From assembly GCA_028564705.1 (NCBI GenBank), contig JAPXFQ010002744.1:1612001-1676000 (forward strand): a DNA stretch of 64,000 nucleotides, in the 5' to 3' direction. This document shows positions 23,229 through 32,690 of the stretch, piece after piece; positions within the stretch are counted from its first letter, which is position 1; every line of letters begins with the position of its first letter. The notes under the pieces were generated by a model that did no database searches, was not told the origin of the DNA, and was given only the letters and a program-made list of their open reading frames with translations. This DNA is from Apricaphanius iberus (lineage: Eukaryota > Chordata > Actinopteri > Cyprinodontiformes > Aphaniidae). A program made the translations under genes and the position numbers.

Positions 23229-25451
23229 CTATTGGGGAGCTCCCTGATGGGGGTCCCATCCCAACATCTGCTGTGTAGCGTGGGGCAGGGGTGGTGCTTG
23301 CATCACCTGACCTCCTTGTCCTCCAGAAGGTGGTGGGTATCTGTTTTGTGGGCAGTTTCTTGACCAGTGCCCTGGTTGACCGCAGGTATTGCATCCATCA
23401 TTCCCAGATTTCCTTCCTCTTCCTGCACCACCTCGTCTCCTTCCTCTGAAACCTCCTGAATTGCCCCTGAAATTCCCTGCTGGATCATATTGTCTAGGAC
23501 CATAGGGTGGGTATTGCTGAGGAACCTGGTTCCATGGAGGGACAGGATACAGAGTGGGAGCAGCCTGGTATGATGTTTGAGTGGGCGGAGCTGCCTGAGG
23601 CTGAGGCTGTCCAACTGCAGCCACCAGTTGTTTTTTTGGTTTTTCCCCTTTTCCTCCTAGTTCATTTTTTGCTTTTTGTAGCTGCACCTTTAAGAGCTGC
23701 AGCTGTAAGTCCTTAACATCCTCGTTCTTGTCATCAGTTTTAGCCTGAGCTTTAGTTAGGTTAAATATTAAATGTTTCTTCCAAGTGGCAAAGTCACAAT
23801 CTTGGAGTTCAGGATTGTCATCCATTTTCAGCACAACTGACTCTGGTATTCCCCTCAGAACTGCTTTTCTAAACCACATACCTGGAACAGCACCTGGTCT
23901 ACCAGGGTGTTGTCCGTTTTGTGAAACCCAATCATCTATGGCCTTCTCCAAGTATACTGCTGGATTGGTGCTTGGATCCCACTTAAATTGTTGGATACCC
24001 CCAGTGTTTTTTAGTGGGAATGCTGCTCTTAAAGCAGGTCCCACTCGCATCATTACCATGTGAATTGGTAAGTTATTTGGCTCTGTTGTGGTTCCTGCAT
24101 CTTCTTCTATGGCCAGTACTTTAGAGCGGGAAGTGCATGCTGTCAGTATAGCTCTCAGATCACCCAAAGCCAAATCCTGGCCTGTTGTGCCTTTTTCCAG
24201 AGCAGCTAACCATGAGTATGCTCCGTCATGAATGTCTGGGAGTTGTGCCACCAGTGACTGAATGTCACCCAATCCAAAAGGTTGATAAACTGGCGGCTGA
24301 CCAGGTTTCTTCTGAAGGAGAGGCAGCTGGTGGTGAGCTTCAGTTTCTTCTTCTTGTGCTTCTGCTTCCTGTTTGCTTCTTTCCAATGCCTCTCTTGTTT
24401 CCTCCCTTTCTCGCTCTTTTTGTGCTAGCAGGTCTTTATCTCTTCTGTTCAGGCAATCTAATTCTTTGTCATAGGATGGAGTTCGGCGCATCCTACCGTC
24501 TCTCCGTGCCCATTCCTTTTCCTTCTGTCGTTGCTTCTGTTTTTCTCGAGTTCTCACTGCTTCCTCCGTTGCCTTTTCAAGTAACATACCTGATAACTCA
24601 GCAGCTGCTTCCTTTAGTAGTTCCTGAAATGGATTGATCTTACCGGTTTCTTTTTCTTGGTTTGTATCTATCATTTTTCCTGTTGCAACAATTGTAAGTG
24701 CCGTTGTTTCTTCTCCTATGTCCTCTTCCTGTTCTGGTTGTGAATTGGAATCCATTGCCTCTGCTGATGAGGGGTGTGGCTCTTTTTTGTGTTTTTGGGT
24801 TGTTGTCGGGTCAGTTAGTCCTTGGAATCGAGCAGAACTGTAAGCAAAGGCTTCTGCGTGGTTCCTTTCACTTCCTCCCTTCTGAGATGTGTGAACCTTT
24901 TTTCCAGACTTCTTTCGTGTTCCTGTATCAGATACTGGTGGTGCGTTTGGAGCCTGAGTCCAGTTCAGCACACCTTTTGATATGGCAAGGCTGGGATAAA
25001 TTCCGGTACTTGCGGTGGGGCCTTGTGGGGCGTATGGCGGAGGCTTTGACTTCCTCATATGTTTCTGAGCTTGATCCCACCATGCAATCCACTGATTATA
25101 TTTTATTTTTCTACCGCTCGGTCTTTCTTTTTCCTTTCTGTGCTTACCTTTGTTGAGGAAACCTGCTTTATTTTCCCGATCAGCTGCTTCTTCTTCCTTT
25201 ATTTTTGCTTCCAATGCAAGATTATGCCAGATTATTGCCCAATTACCCGGGCTGTTAACATCTTTTCCTTTTTCCTTCATCAACTTGTCTGTAGTCTTTC
25301 TCAACAGCTCCTTCTGCTTTTTTGCATCCTGTGGTTGGCAGGTAATACCTACCACTGTTTCCACACAAGCCAGCTGTTCACCCAATGTATTAGCCACAGC
25401 TCCTTGTCCCCATCCCTCATCCATCATTTCTTGGTCAAACTCACCTTCCAT
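23229..25451 (-). CDS. gag: Retroviral Gag polyprotein, about 740 residues, ending in amber
   Basis: Structural precursor of the virion core. I chose the ATG at 25451 (MEGEFDQE); the frame is open two codons further, but only through a GTG. Residues about 280-375 are highly charged and predicted coiled coil (runs of K/E/R/Q). A capsid-like section follows from about 385 (FGLGDIQSLVAQLPDIHDGA), then a P/Q-rich linker, an arginine/glycine-rich stretch, and one CCHC zinc knuckle CNTCGQPGHWSRNC near the C-terminus. At 740 residues it is longer than typical gammaretroviral Gag (about 540). There is no glycine at position 2, so the usual N-myristoylation signal is missing. The stop is TAG (23231-23229), in frame with pro-pol, which suggests readthrough expression of Gag-Pol. 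Confidence 0.92.
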   Translation of the reverse strand: MEGEFDQEMMDEGWGQGAVANTLGEQLACVETVVGITCQPQDAKKQKELLRKTTDKLMKEKGKDVNSPGNWAIIWHNLALEAKIKEEEAADRENKAGFLNKGKHRKEKERPSGRKIKYNQWIAWWDQAQKHMRKSKPPPYAPQGPTASTGIYPSLAISKGVLNWTQAPNAPPVSDTGTRKKSGKKVHTSQKGGSERNHAEAFAYSSARFQGLTDPTTTQKHKKEPHPSSAEAMDSNSQPEQEEDIGEETTALTIVATGKMIDTNQEKETGKINPFQELLKEAAAELSGMLLEKATEEAVRTREKQKQRQKEKEWARRDGRMRRTPSYDKELDCLNRRDKDLLAQKEREREETREALERSKQEAEAQEEETEAHHQLPLLQKKPGQPPVYQPFGLGDIQSLVAQLPDIHDGAYSWLAALEKGTTGQDLALGDLRAILTACTSRSKVLAIEEDAGTTTEPNNLPIHMVMMRVGPALRAAFPLKNTGGIQQFKWDPSTNPAVYLEKAIDDWVSQNGQHPGRPGAVPGMWFRKAVLRGIPESVVLKMDDNPELQDCDFATWKKHLIFNLTKAQAKTDDKNEDVKDLQLQLLKVQLQKAKNELGGKGEKPKKQLVAAVGQPQPQAAPPTQTSYQAAPTLYPVPPWNQVPQQYPPYGPRQYDPAGNFRGNSGGFRGRRRGGAGRGRKSGNDGCNTCGQPGHWSRNCPQNRYPPPSGGQGGQVMQAPPLPHATQQMLGWDPHQGAPQ

Positions 25452-25646
25452 TCTCACCCTTTATAACTATACTTACTCTGTTATCTCTATTATTCACTTT
25501 AACACCACATTCATCAAATATAACACAATCAAATTCAAACACAGCAAAGCACAGCATAAAACAGAGCCTTCTGAACCTGCTAACCACACCCTAGTGATGT
25601 CAGTTAGCCAAGTCCACGGACTCCAACCGTATTTCAAAACTCTTTT

Positions 25647-26608
25647 TCTGGTATTTTAGCAGCCTATTCCTAATAAAATATACTGCAGGGCCTCCAACCC
25701 AGTTCAAAGTTCTGGTATTTTAGCAGCCTATTCCTAATAAAATATACTGCAGGGCCTCCAACCCAGTTCAATGTTCTGGTATTTTAGCAGCCTATTCCTA
25801 ATAAAATATACTGCAGGGCCTCCAACCCGGTTCAAAGTTCTGGTATTTTAGCAGCCTATTCCTAATAAAATATACTGCAGGGCCTCCATCCGGGTCAAAG
25901 TTCTGGTATTTTAGCAGCTATTCATAATAAAATAACTGAGGGCCTCCCAACACGGTTCAAGTCTGGTATTTTTAGCAGCCTATGCCTAATAAAATATACT
26001 GCCTGCAGGGCCTCCAACCCGGTTCAAAGTTCTGGTATTTTAGCAGCCTATTCCTAATAAAATATACTGCAGGGCCTCCAACCCGGTTCAAAGTTCTGGT
26101 ATTTTAGCAGCCTATTCCTAATAAAATATACTGCAGGGCCTCCACCCCGGTTCAAAGTTCTGGTATTTTAGCAGCCTATTCCTAATAAAATATACTGCAG
26201 GGCCTCCAACCCGGTTCAAAGTTCTGGTATTTTAGCAGCCTATTCCTAATAAAAATATTCTGCAAGGGCCTTCCAACCCGGTTCAAAGTTCTGGTATTTT
26301 AGCAGCCTATTCCTAATAACATATACTGCAGGGCCTCCAACCCGGTTCAAAGTTCTGGTATTTTAGCAGCCTATTCCTAATAAAATATACTGCAGGGCCT
26401 CCAACCCGGTTCAAAGTTCTGGTATTTTAGCAGCCTATTCCTAATAAAATATACTGCAGGGCCTCCAACCCGGTTCAAAGTTTCTGGTATTTTAGCAGCC
26501 TAGTCCTAATAAAATATACTGCAGGGCCTCCAACCCAGTTCAAAGTTCTGGTATTTTAGCAGCCTATTCCTAATAAAATATACTGCAGGGCCTCCAACCC
26601 GGTTCAAA
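25647..26608 (-). repeat. 64-bp tandem array, about 15 units, in the retroviral leader
   Basis: The unit begins TCTGGTATTTTAGCAGCC and contains CTAATAAAATATACTGCAGG and CCTCCAACCCGGTTCAAAG. About 15 head-to-tail copies lie between the primer-binding site and the gag start, that is, in the 5' untranslated leader of the minus-strand provirus. Most units differ by one or two bases; the unit at about 25900-25985 and one near 26250 have several indels. Degenerate half-units flank the array at about 25600-25646 and 26660-26770, so it probably grew from a sequence already in the leader. Confidence 0.95.
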
Positions 26609-26926
26609 GAACCCAATACTTGTTACACTCGTCAGTGTAATCTTAATTGGTTCACACTTTTTAGGAATTTAGCAATTCATTCATATAAAATAATCACAGG
26701 GACTCCAACCCTAACCACACAATTTTTCTCTCCTTTCTCCACACACTATTACTTGCTGGTGTATTTTAGCCTCTTAATTACTAGGTGTTTGGACAATAGG
26801 AAATAATTAAATCAAGCAGAAAACTGCTTACCTTTTAGTTGGCGCCACCTTTTGTCCAAACCCCGTTCATTCAGAGATGTCCTGATGGTCCTCCGTTCCT
26901 CTGATCCTATTAATCTAGGACTCAGG

Positions 26927-26944
26927 ATCCTGTTCGTGACGCCA
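26927..26944 (-). promoter_or_regulatory. Primer-binding site of the retrovirus
   Basis: Three bases inside the 5' LTR on the minus strand lies TGGCGTCACGAACAGGAT. It starts with the TGG that pairs with the CCA end of a tRNA, and is in the correct place. The tRNA is not settled: the sequence partly resembles both lysine-type and serine-type primer sites but matches neither exactly from memory. Confidence 0.75.
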
Positions 26945-26947
26945 ATT

Positions 26948-27506
26948 TGTAGGATCCCCTATTAATTACTCTTATATATTATCTTAACACAGGTATTAAA
27001 TTATATGGAGGAAATCTCAGCCCTTCAGTATGTTGAGAAATGAGGAGAGTTGAAAGTCTTTCCAAGTCTGCGCTGCAGCGGAGAATCGCCCGAAGCTGCA
27101 GAGAGTACAAGTCTCACAGCCGCCCAAAACGATTCTGATACTCCTTGCTGAGACAGCTCTTTTTTATTCAAAACTGCACAAGGATAGTTACATATTCATT
27201 GCACAATACAATTCTAACATGAGTCATAAGCAACTGTGGCCTTGAGATAAGAGAAAGTATCACAGAGAAACAACTCCCTAGTTGTGGCAGAGCATGAGAA
27301 CATTCTGTGTTCTTCTCTTAACGGTGCAGTCTCAGCATAATCACGCTCTGGTTTAATGGACAAGTTCTGCAAAATAAGAGGAAATATCTTTGCATGCACA
27401 GTGTTATCTTAACTAAGCTGAGAATATATGTAACAAGCATCAAAATCTAAGTAAAACATCTCATAAGGCACTTCATAAAGCACAGTGTAATAGAATATAT
27501 TCAACA
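26948..27506 (-). repeat. 5' LTR of the endogenous retrovirus (559 bp)
   Basis: Counterpart of the 3' LTR at 15948-16533, with TG/CA ends. Host GTAC follows at 27507-27510. It would carry the proviral promoter on the minus strand; the AATAAA signal lies at 27163-27168 (plus-strand coordinates). It is 27 bp shorter than the 3' LTR, nearly all of that through small indels around 27080-27165. Confidence 0.97.
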
Positions 27507-27510
27507 GTAC

Positions 27511-28324
27511 GTATGCTTGATTAGACTGTTCAAAGTTCCAAAATTTCACCATTTAAAGTCCCTGTTATATTGATTTCATGTAATATTCTGATTTTATAAG
27601 ATTTTGAATTTGGGATTTCCATACTCTCTAAGCCATAATCATCAAAATTATAACCAATCCTGGCGTGATATATCTCAATTCGCTTGTAATGAGTCTACAT
27701 CATATATAATTTCATCTTTTACATTGAATAACAAAAATCTATTAACTTTTGCACAATGTTCACATTTCTCAAGTTTAACCTGTGCATTAATCCTGCTTTA
27801 TCTAACGAAATACAGACAAAAATGTATTTTGGAGTTTAATAACTCCATATCAGCTGATACCAACTGTTCTCTTTCTCTCCTTAACTGAAGACCTTGCATA
27901 ATCCTCCCAGCTGCAGCTGCCGGCCTCGTGTCTTCTCTCTGAATCTGATCTTTCTATTAACAAGGGCAATAATGATTTCTCTGAAATATGTGGACAGCAA
28001 TGATGAGCACAAAATCTACACAGAAATGAAAGAGGACTGGGTAAACTCCAAGCATTAACTAGCAAGATATGTAAATTTACTAACACTAGTAATTCTGTTA
28101 ACTATAAACTCTGTTAACTATCTTAAAACGATATAGTTGCATGTTTTAACCTACTATCATTCAGATAAGATTACCTTCATCCATCAGCAAAACTCAAAAT
28201 TGCAGCTTGTTTGGAAAAATCTCTGTAGAGTTTGTAGCATTTTGCTACACCTGGCTAGTTTGCTTAACAAGCTGCTTTGCAGCACCTGTCTGTTATCCAG
28301 ATGCCTGTTTTAGCGTGTGTGCTC
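27511..28324. other. No gene recognised
   Basis: Non-coding DNA. The first bases probably continue the repeat cut by the provirus. Short frames at 27604-27888 and 27850-28086 have no recognisable domain. Confidence 0.4.
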
Positions 28325-29390
28325 TTAAAGGAGACATATTCTGAAAAAAAAATCACTTTTCCTGGGATTTGGAGTGTTATTGTGTGTCTCTGGTACATAT
28401 ACTTGCATACAAATCTGGAAAAAACCATCCATGCTGTTTTGACTGAGATAGGGGTTTCTTAATTGATCCTGCATTCAGTCTCTGATTGAGCTGTTCAAAA
28501 TCTGTCTGGCTTTCTACGTCACAAGTCGGAATATTGGAATATCCACACCTCCTCAGAGCGCTGTCTCCACCCACCAGGTACAGCAGTAAACAAAAGTTAC
28601 CATTCAGATTAGGAAACACCATGTTGAAGCTCCACACAAAATGCTCTGTTTTTGGCTGGTCAGAAGAGCTCAAAACATTTAATCAGGTCCCAATCGAAGA
28701 GGACAGAAGAGCGTCATGGGTTGAATTAATTTTTTTATGGTAAGATGCTGGCAGTAAGGGCGGGGAAGACAGGAGATCTGCCGCTGAACTGAGCTGCTGA
28801 AAACCGGAAAGAATACAGAAGCATATGTTGGCTTTATTTTTTGATGGTAATATGTTGAGGACCTGCCGTCGCAACTCTACTCAAACTCCAGGCGGAAGAC
28901 GATCTGAGCTACTCCAACCCAGGAAAAGACAGAGGATATGGAGCCACACGGAGCTCAAAGAGCGCTGTCATCGCGGGGCTAGAGAGCTGAAGTCAGCAAG
29001 ATCGAGCTGGAAGGCTTTAGAGTTGGCGTCTCAGGGAGATATCGGAGTGCCAGGTAAGCAGTTAAATATATTATTTTAACTTTAAGTCATTTCTTTAATA
29101 ACCATTCAGAAATATCTTGCTGAATTCTCTGAGTATCGGGTTCTCAGGAGACTCCCTTCCTATGGGAGCAGATTCTGGTTCAAACATGTATGACTGAACT
29201 ACTTTATTTGTATATATTTTTTTGTTTGCAGTTTCACCCATGGATCGGGGGGTCAAGGCTTTTTTTGAGAGGGTTTTGAGACCCCCTAAAACCCTCCCTG
29301 GTGCTGCTGTATTGTTCAAGTAAGAAAAGATAGATATTAAATTGATATTATTAAAATGGTTAAAGTTATTGGCAAATTCTGTCACTTTAA
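28325..29390 (+). mobile_element. TTAA-flanked dispersed repeat, copy B, 1.06 kb
   Basis: The left border is TTAA followed by AGGAGACATATTCTG (28325-28343). A TTAA also closes the right side at 29387-29390, preceded by CAAATTCTGTCACT. TTAA duplications are the hallmark of piggyBac elements, and the ends AGGAGACA and AGTGACAG (inward) are weak inverted repeats, so a non-autonomous piggyBac-like element is possible. About 0.8 kb is shared in inverted orientation with copy A at 4250-6745. The frames inside (28377-28673 minus, 28486-28743 plus) are repeat sequence. No transposase is present. Confidence 0.6.
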
Positions 29391-31880
29391 GGACTAAAAA
29401 TGAAAAAAATAAATAAAAACAATTGCAAAATAGTCAATTTTAGTCAGAATAAACACTTTAAGTACTTGTTTTTTTTCGGGGTTTTTTCAATAAGATACCA
29501 GTACCTACAGTAGGAGGATATGGACAAATATATCTTAAAAATAAAGTAAAAAGTACATTGAATGACAATTTGTGATGTTTACTGTATATTCTCTTGACCA
29601 AAGAATACAACAAGATCAACAGACAGAAAATTACATAAGAAAACCAAAGCTCGTGGTCTCATTTAGTGTGTCTCTTTGTCTCGGGTATTTGTTCTTTATT
29701 CAGCGAATTTACTCACAGTGGGTAGAGTATCCAGAAATTTCACTTGAGAATGAGTAGTTACTTATATACTTTATAATATTATTATTCAAGTAAAAGTAAA
29801 ACGTATGGCATAGCAAAACTGCCCTGAAAAGCACTTTTTCCTCTGAAAAGTTACTCAAGTAAATGTAACCAAGTAAATAAAATAACGAGTTACTACCCAC
29901 TGCTGTGAAAGAGTATAGTCTTAAAAAGAAGATTACAAGGTAGTTGTCCTATGTTGCATATCACTGTTGGGTTCGGAGATGAGGAAACGACTGAAGATGA
30001 CTAACAGATTCAAATATCCATGTAAGATTCATCCCCATCTTTCATGCATCAAATGTTTCAGCAGTACAAATGTTTCAGATCCTCAAACTAATTTTAACAT
30101 CAGACAAAGATAACCGAGAAAAAATATAAAAAAGCACATTTGAAATTATGCTTTAAAGTATGAAAAAAAATCTAATCAACCAAGCATTATGTGAAAAAGC
30201 AAATACCTGTTGTTAAATCATAAATTAGTCATTATTAATCACATTTTTGGAAAGCTGTACTGTATGAGGGATTGCTGTGGTTGGAGTCTGCATGTACAGG
30301 GCCAACCTCACATAAATGACTCAATGCAACCTGCTGGGATTCGTATGTTAAAAACTTTATAAATGAACTGAAAAGAAAATTAAGAATAATGCAGTTTCAG
30401 TGTGTTTTTAATATTTTTTGCTGTGGTATTGGGACTGTTTGCAGGATTCAGATTGTCAGTTTTTATTTTATTTATTCTTGATTATATCATTTGTGGATCA
30501 CTTGATGGCTGATTGAGAATGTACCTCATTGTTAAAAGAAATGTTGCTAATTTTTAGAAGAAACGCTAAAATATTAAACAAAAATTTTGTAAAGATCTGT
30601 TCTAAAAAAAATCAAGTTTAGGATTGCAGTTCGCTATTCACTATTGCAAATAGGCCTTTGTTGCATATTCCAATTAAATGCTTCATTGAAAAGTTCTTAA
30701 ATACTGTATGTCCAATGACCATTAGACACAGTCTAGCTTGGTGACTGCTGGATGAAGTTATTTTTTGTTTCTAGTCATGGGACTGAGGAAATTCTTTCAT
30801 CTCATTTCAACGTGGACAAAGACATCCAGACTCTTTATCTGTTCTGCATCTGCAATGACCCCCCCTCCAGGGTAATTATTCTTCAGACACACACAAGAGG
30901 GCCAAAGTATATTTTAGTCAGGAAAGAATTTCAGAGGTAAAACAATCTTAACAGTGTACAGGTTTACAGAAATACATTCAAAATCTAAGTCATTACTTTT
31001 ATCTGGTATCATTTATGCTGTTGTTCCATAGTTATTTTTGTTTGTTTTTGAAGCTTTCAACAAGACTTAGCTAGTCCACTGCAGACGACTTGTCTCGTTT
31101 TAATTAATTTTAATATATTGTCCTAATGACATGATAACTGCTACTAGGAAACAATCAGATTAAACAGTAGCAGGTAAGAGCTCATGATGGTGTTAAGGTC
31201 AGCACCTTTCAACCTTCCATTACCTTACAACTGAAATTACACAACATGTTTAGACTGTTTGGAACTTTTAAATAAGTATATAAGTGAAAACAAGTTTGTT
31301 GGTTTAAGTGGAGATCTTCAGCAAGTAAAGGGCCTCTCAAAGCTGAAGACAACTTAGGAATGTAGATGTAAGAAAGGCCTTTCTAAGTTCTCTATTGTTT
31401 CTTGAGGAAAGCAAGCTGTCTGTGATTATGAAGATTCCCTTGGTCTCTGAATTGAATAAAATGAGTTTTATTCTGGATTTGATAATGTGTGAATGTGATT
31501 CGCTGTGTCTGGAGTAAATGTCTGTGTCCTCCGCTAGTAATGAAAAATCAGGTTCTCTCAGTTTTTCAGAAAGTTAATCCTCAAAAAGCTTGTGTGCTCC
31601 CTGGGCTTCAGCAAGCAGAATAAGCTTTTTTCTTCAGGCCGTGAAAATGGCAGTCACTGTACCAGCTCAAAAAGCTCCCATAAAATCAACAATTCACTAT
31701 GTATTTTACTGCAGCTGTATAGTTCTTAAAAACAATTTACTCTCTTCAATGTTTTACTCTTTTTACATATTTTATACATCAGTCATCAACAACAAAACTA
31801 TGTTTTTTTCACAAAAAATGTAAAAAAACCCAACAAGAAACAACAACCATTTAATGTCAATGTCAGAACAATTATACATA
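29391..31880. other. No gene recognised
   Basis: About 2.5 kb of AT-rich non-coding DNA. I looked for exons of sh3yl1, the upstream neighbour of ACP1 in human, and saw none. Short frames such as 30752-30940 and 31590-31823 have no recognisable motif. Confidence 0.4.
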
Positions 31881-32690
31881 CACGCTCACCTGAAGATTAT
31901 TAGGAAACCATACTAATATGGTGTTTGACCCCCTTTCGCCTTCAGAACTGCCTTAATTCTACGTCGCATTGATTCAACAAGTTGCTGCAAGCATTCTTTA
32001 GAAATGTTGGCCCATAATAATAAGATAGTATCTTGCAGTTGATGGAGATTTGTGGGCACGAAGCTCCCGTTCCACCACATCCCAAAGATGCTTTATCGGG
32101 TTGAGATCTGGTGACTGTGGGGGCCGTTGTAGTACAGTGAACTCATTGTCATGTTCAAGAAACCAATTTTAAATGATTCGCGCTTTATGACATGGTGCAT
32201 TATCCTGTTGGAAGTAGCCATCAGAGGATGGGTACATGGTGGTCATGAAGGGATGGACATGGTCAGAAACAATGTTCAGGAGCCCGTGGCATTTAAACTA
32301 TGCCCAATTGGCACTAAGGGGCCTAAAGTGTGCAAAGAAAACATCCCCCACACCATTACACAACCACCACCACCAGCCTGCACAGTGGTAACAAGGAATG
32401 ATGGATCTATGTTCTCATTCTGTTTACGCCAAATTCTGACTCTACCATTTGAATGTCTCAACAGAAATTGAGACTCATCAGACCAGGCAACATCTTTCCA
32501 ATCTTCAACTGTCCAAGTTTGGTGAGCTTGTTTGTGCAAATTGTAGCCTCTTTTTCCTATTTTTAGTGGAGATGAGTGGTACCCGGTGGGGTCTTCTGCT
32601 GTTGTAGCCCATCCGCCTCAAGGTTGTGCGTGTTGTGTTGGCCAATCAAGTGTGCATTGTGTAGGAAGGATGACTGTTTGAGAGAATGGC
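31881..32690 (-). mobile_element. Tc1/mariner transposon remnant with broken transposase
   Basis: The left end CACGCTCACCTGAAGATTAT directly follows a TA and resembles the terminal repeat of a common fish Tc1/mariner family. On the minus strand the transposase reads [10 protein letters not shown] with the first catalytic aspartate (within the open frame 32539-32276), then GGGCVMVWGMFS, and further on SPDLNPIKHLWDVVERELR near 32050-32110. Stops separate these parts and also fall in the tail. The 5' end of the transposase and the right terminal repeat are lost or too diverged to place, so the right border near 32690 is approximate. Confidence 0.85.

Larger units (their letters stand above)
15948..27506 (-). 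mobile_element. Class I (gamma/epsilon-like) endogenous retrovirus, full-length provirus
   Basis: An 11.6-kb minus-strand provirus with 5' LTR (27506 to 26948), primer-binding site, leader, gag, pro-pol, env, polypurine tract and 3' LTR (16533 to 15948). It is flanked by a 4-bp GTAC duplication at 15944-15947 and 27507-27510. The LTRs begin TG and end CA. Gag and env are single open frames; pro-pol carries three in-frame stops. The gag frame ends in an amber codon in frame with pro-pol, as in gammaretroviruses. Env has CXXC and CX6CC motifs of the gamma type. The LTRs are near-identical outside one indel-rich patch, so the insertion is young. With a broken reverse transcriptase, this copy cannot replicate on its own. 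Confidence 0.96.

Noticed and set aside
23303..23614. Long frames overlapping gag, pol and env in other frames or on the plus strand (for example 23303-23614, 24185-24637, 24698-25156)
   Set aside because: They are shadows of the retroviral genes, rich in unlikely residues and without domains.
25647..26608. Regular repeats that might suggest a CRISPR array
   Set aside because: Units are contiguous 64-bp tandem copies with no unique spacers, in a eukaryotic provirus leader.
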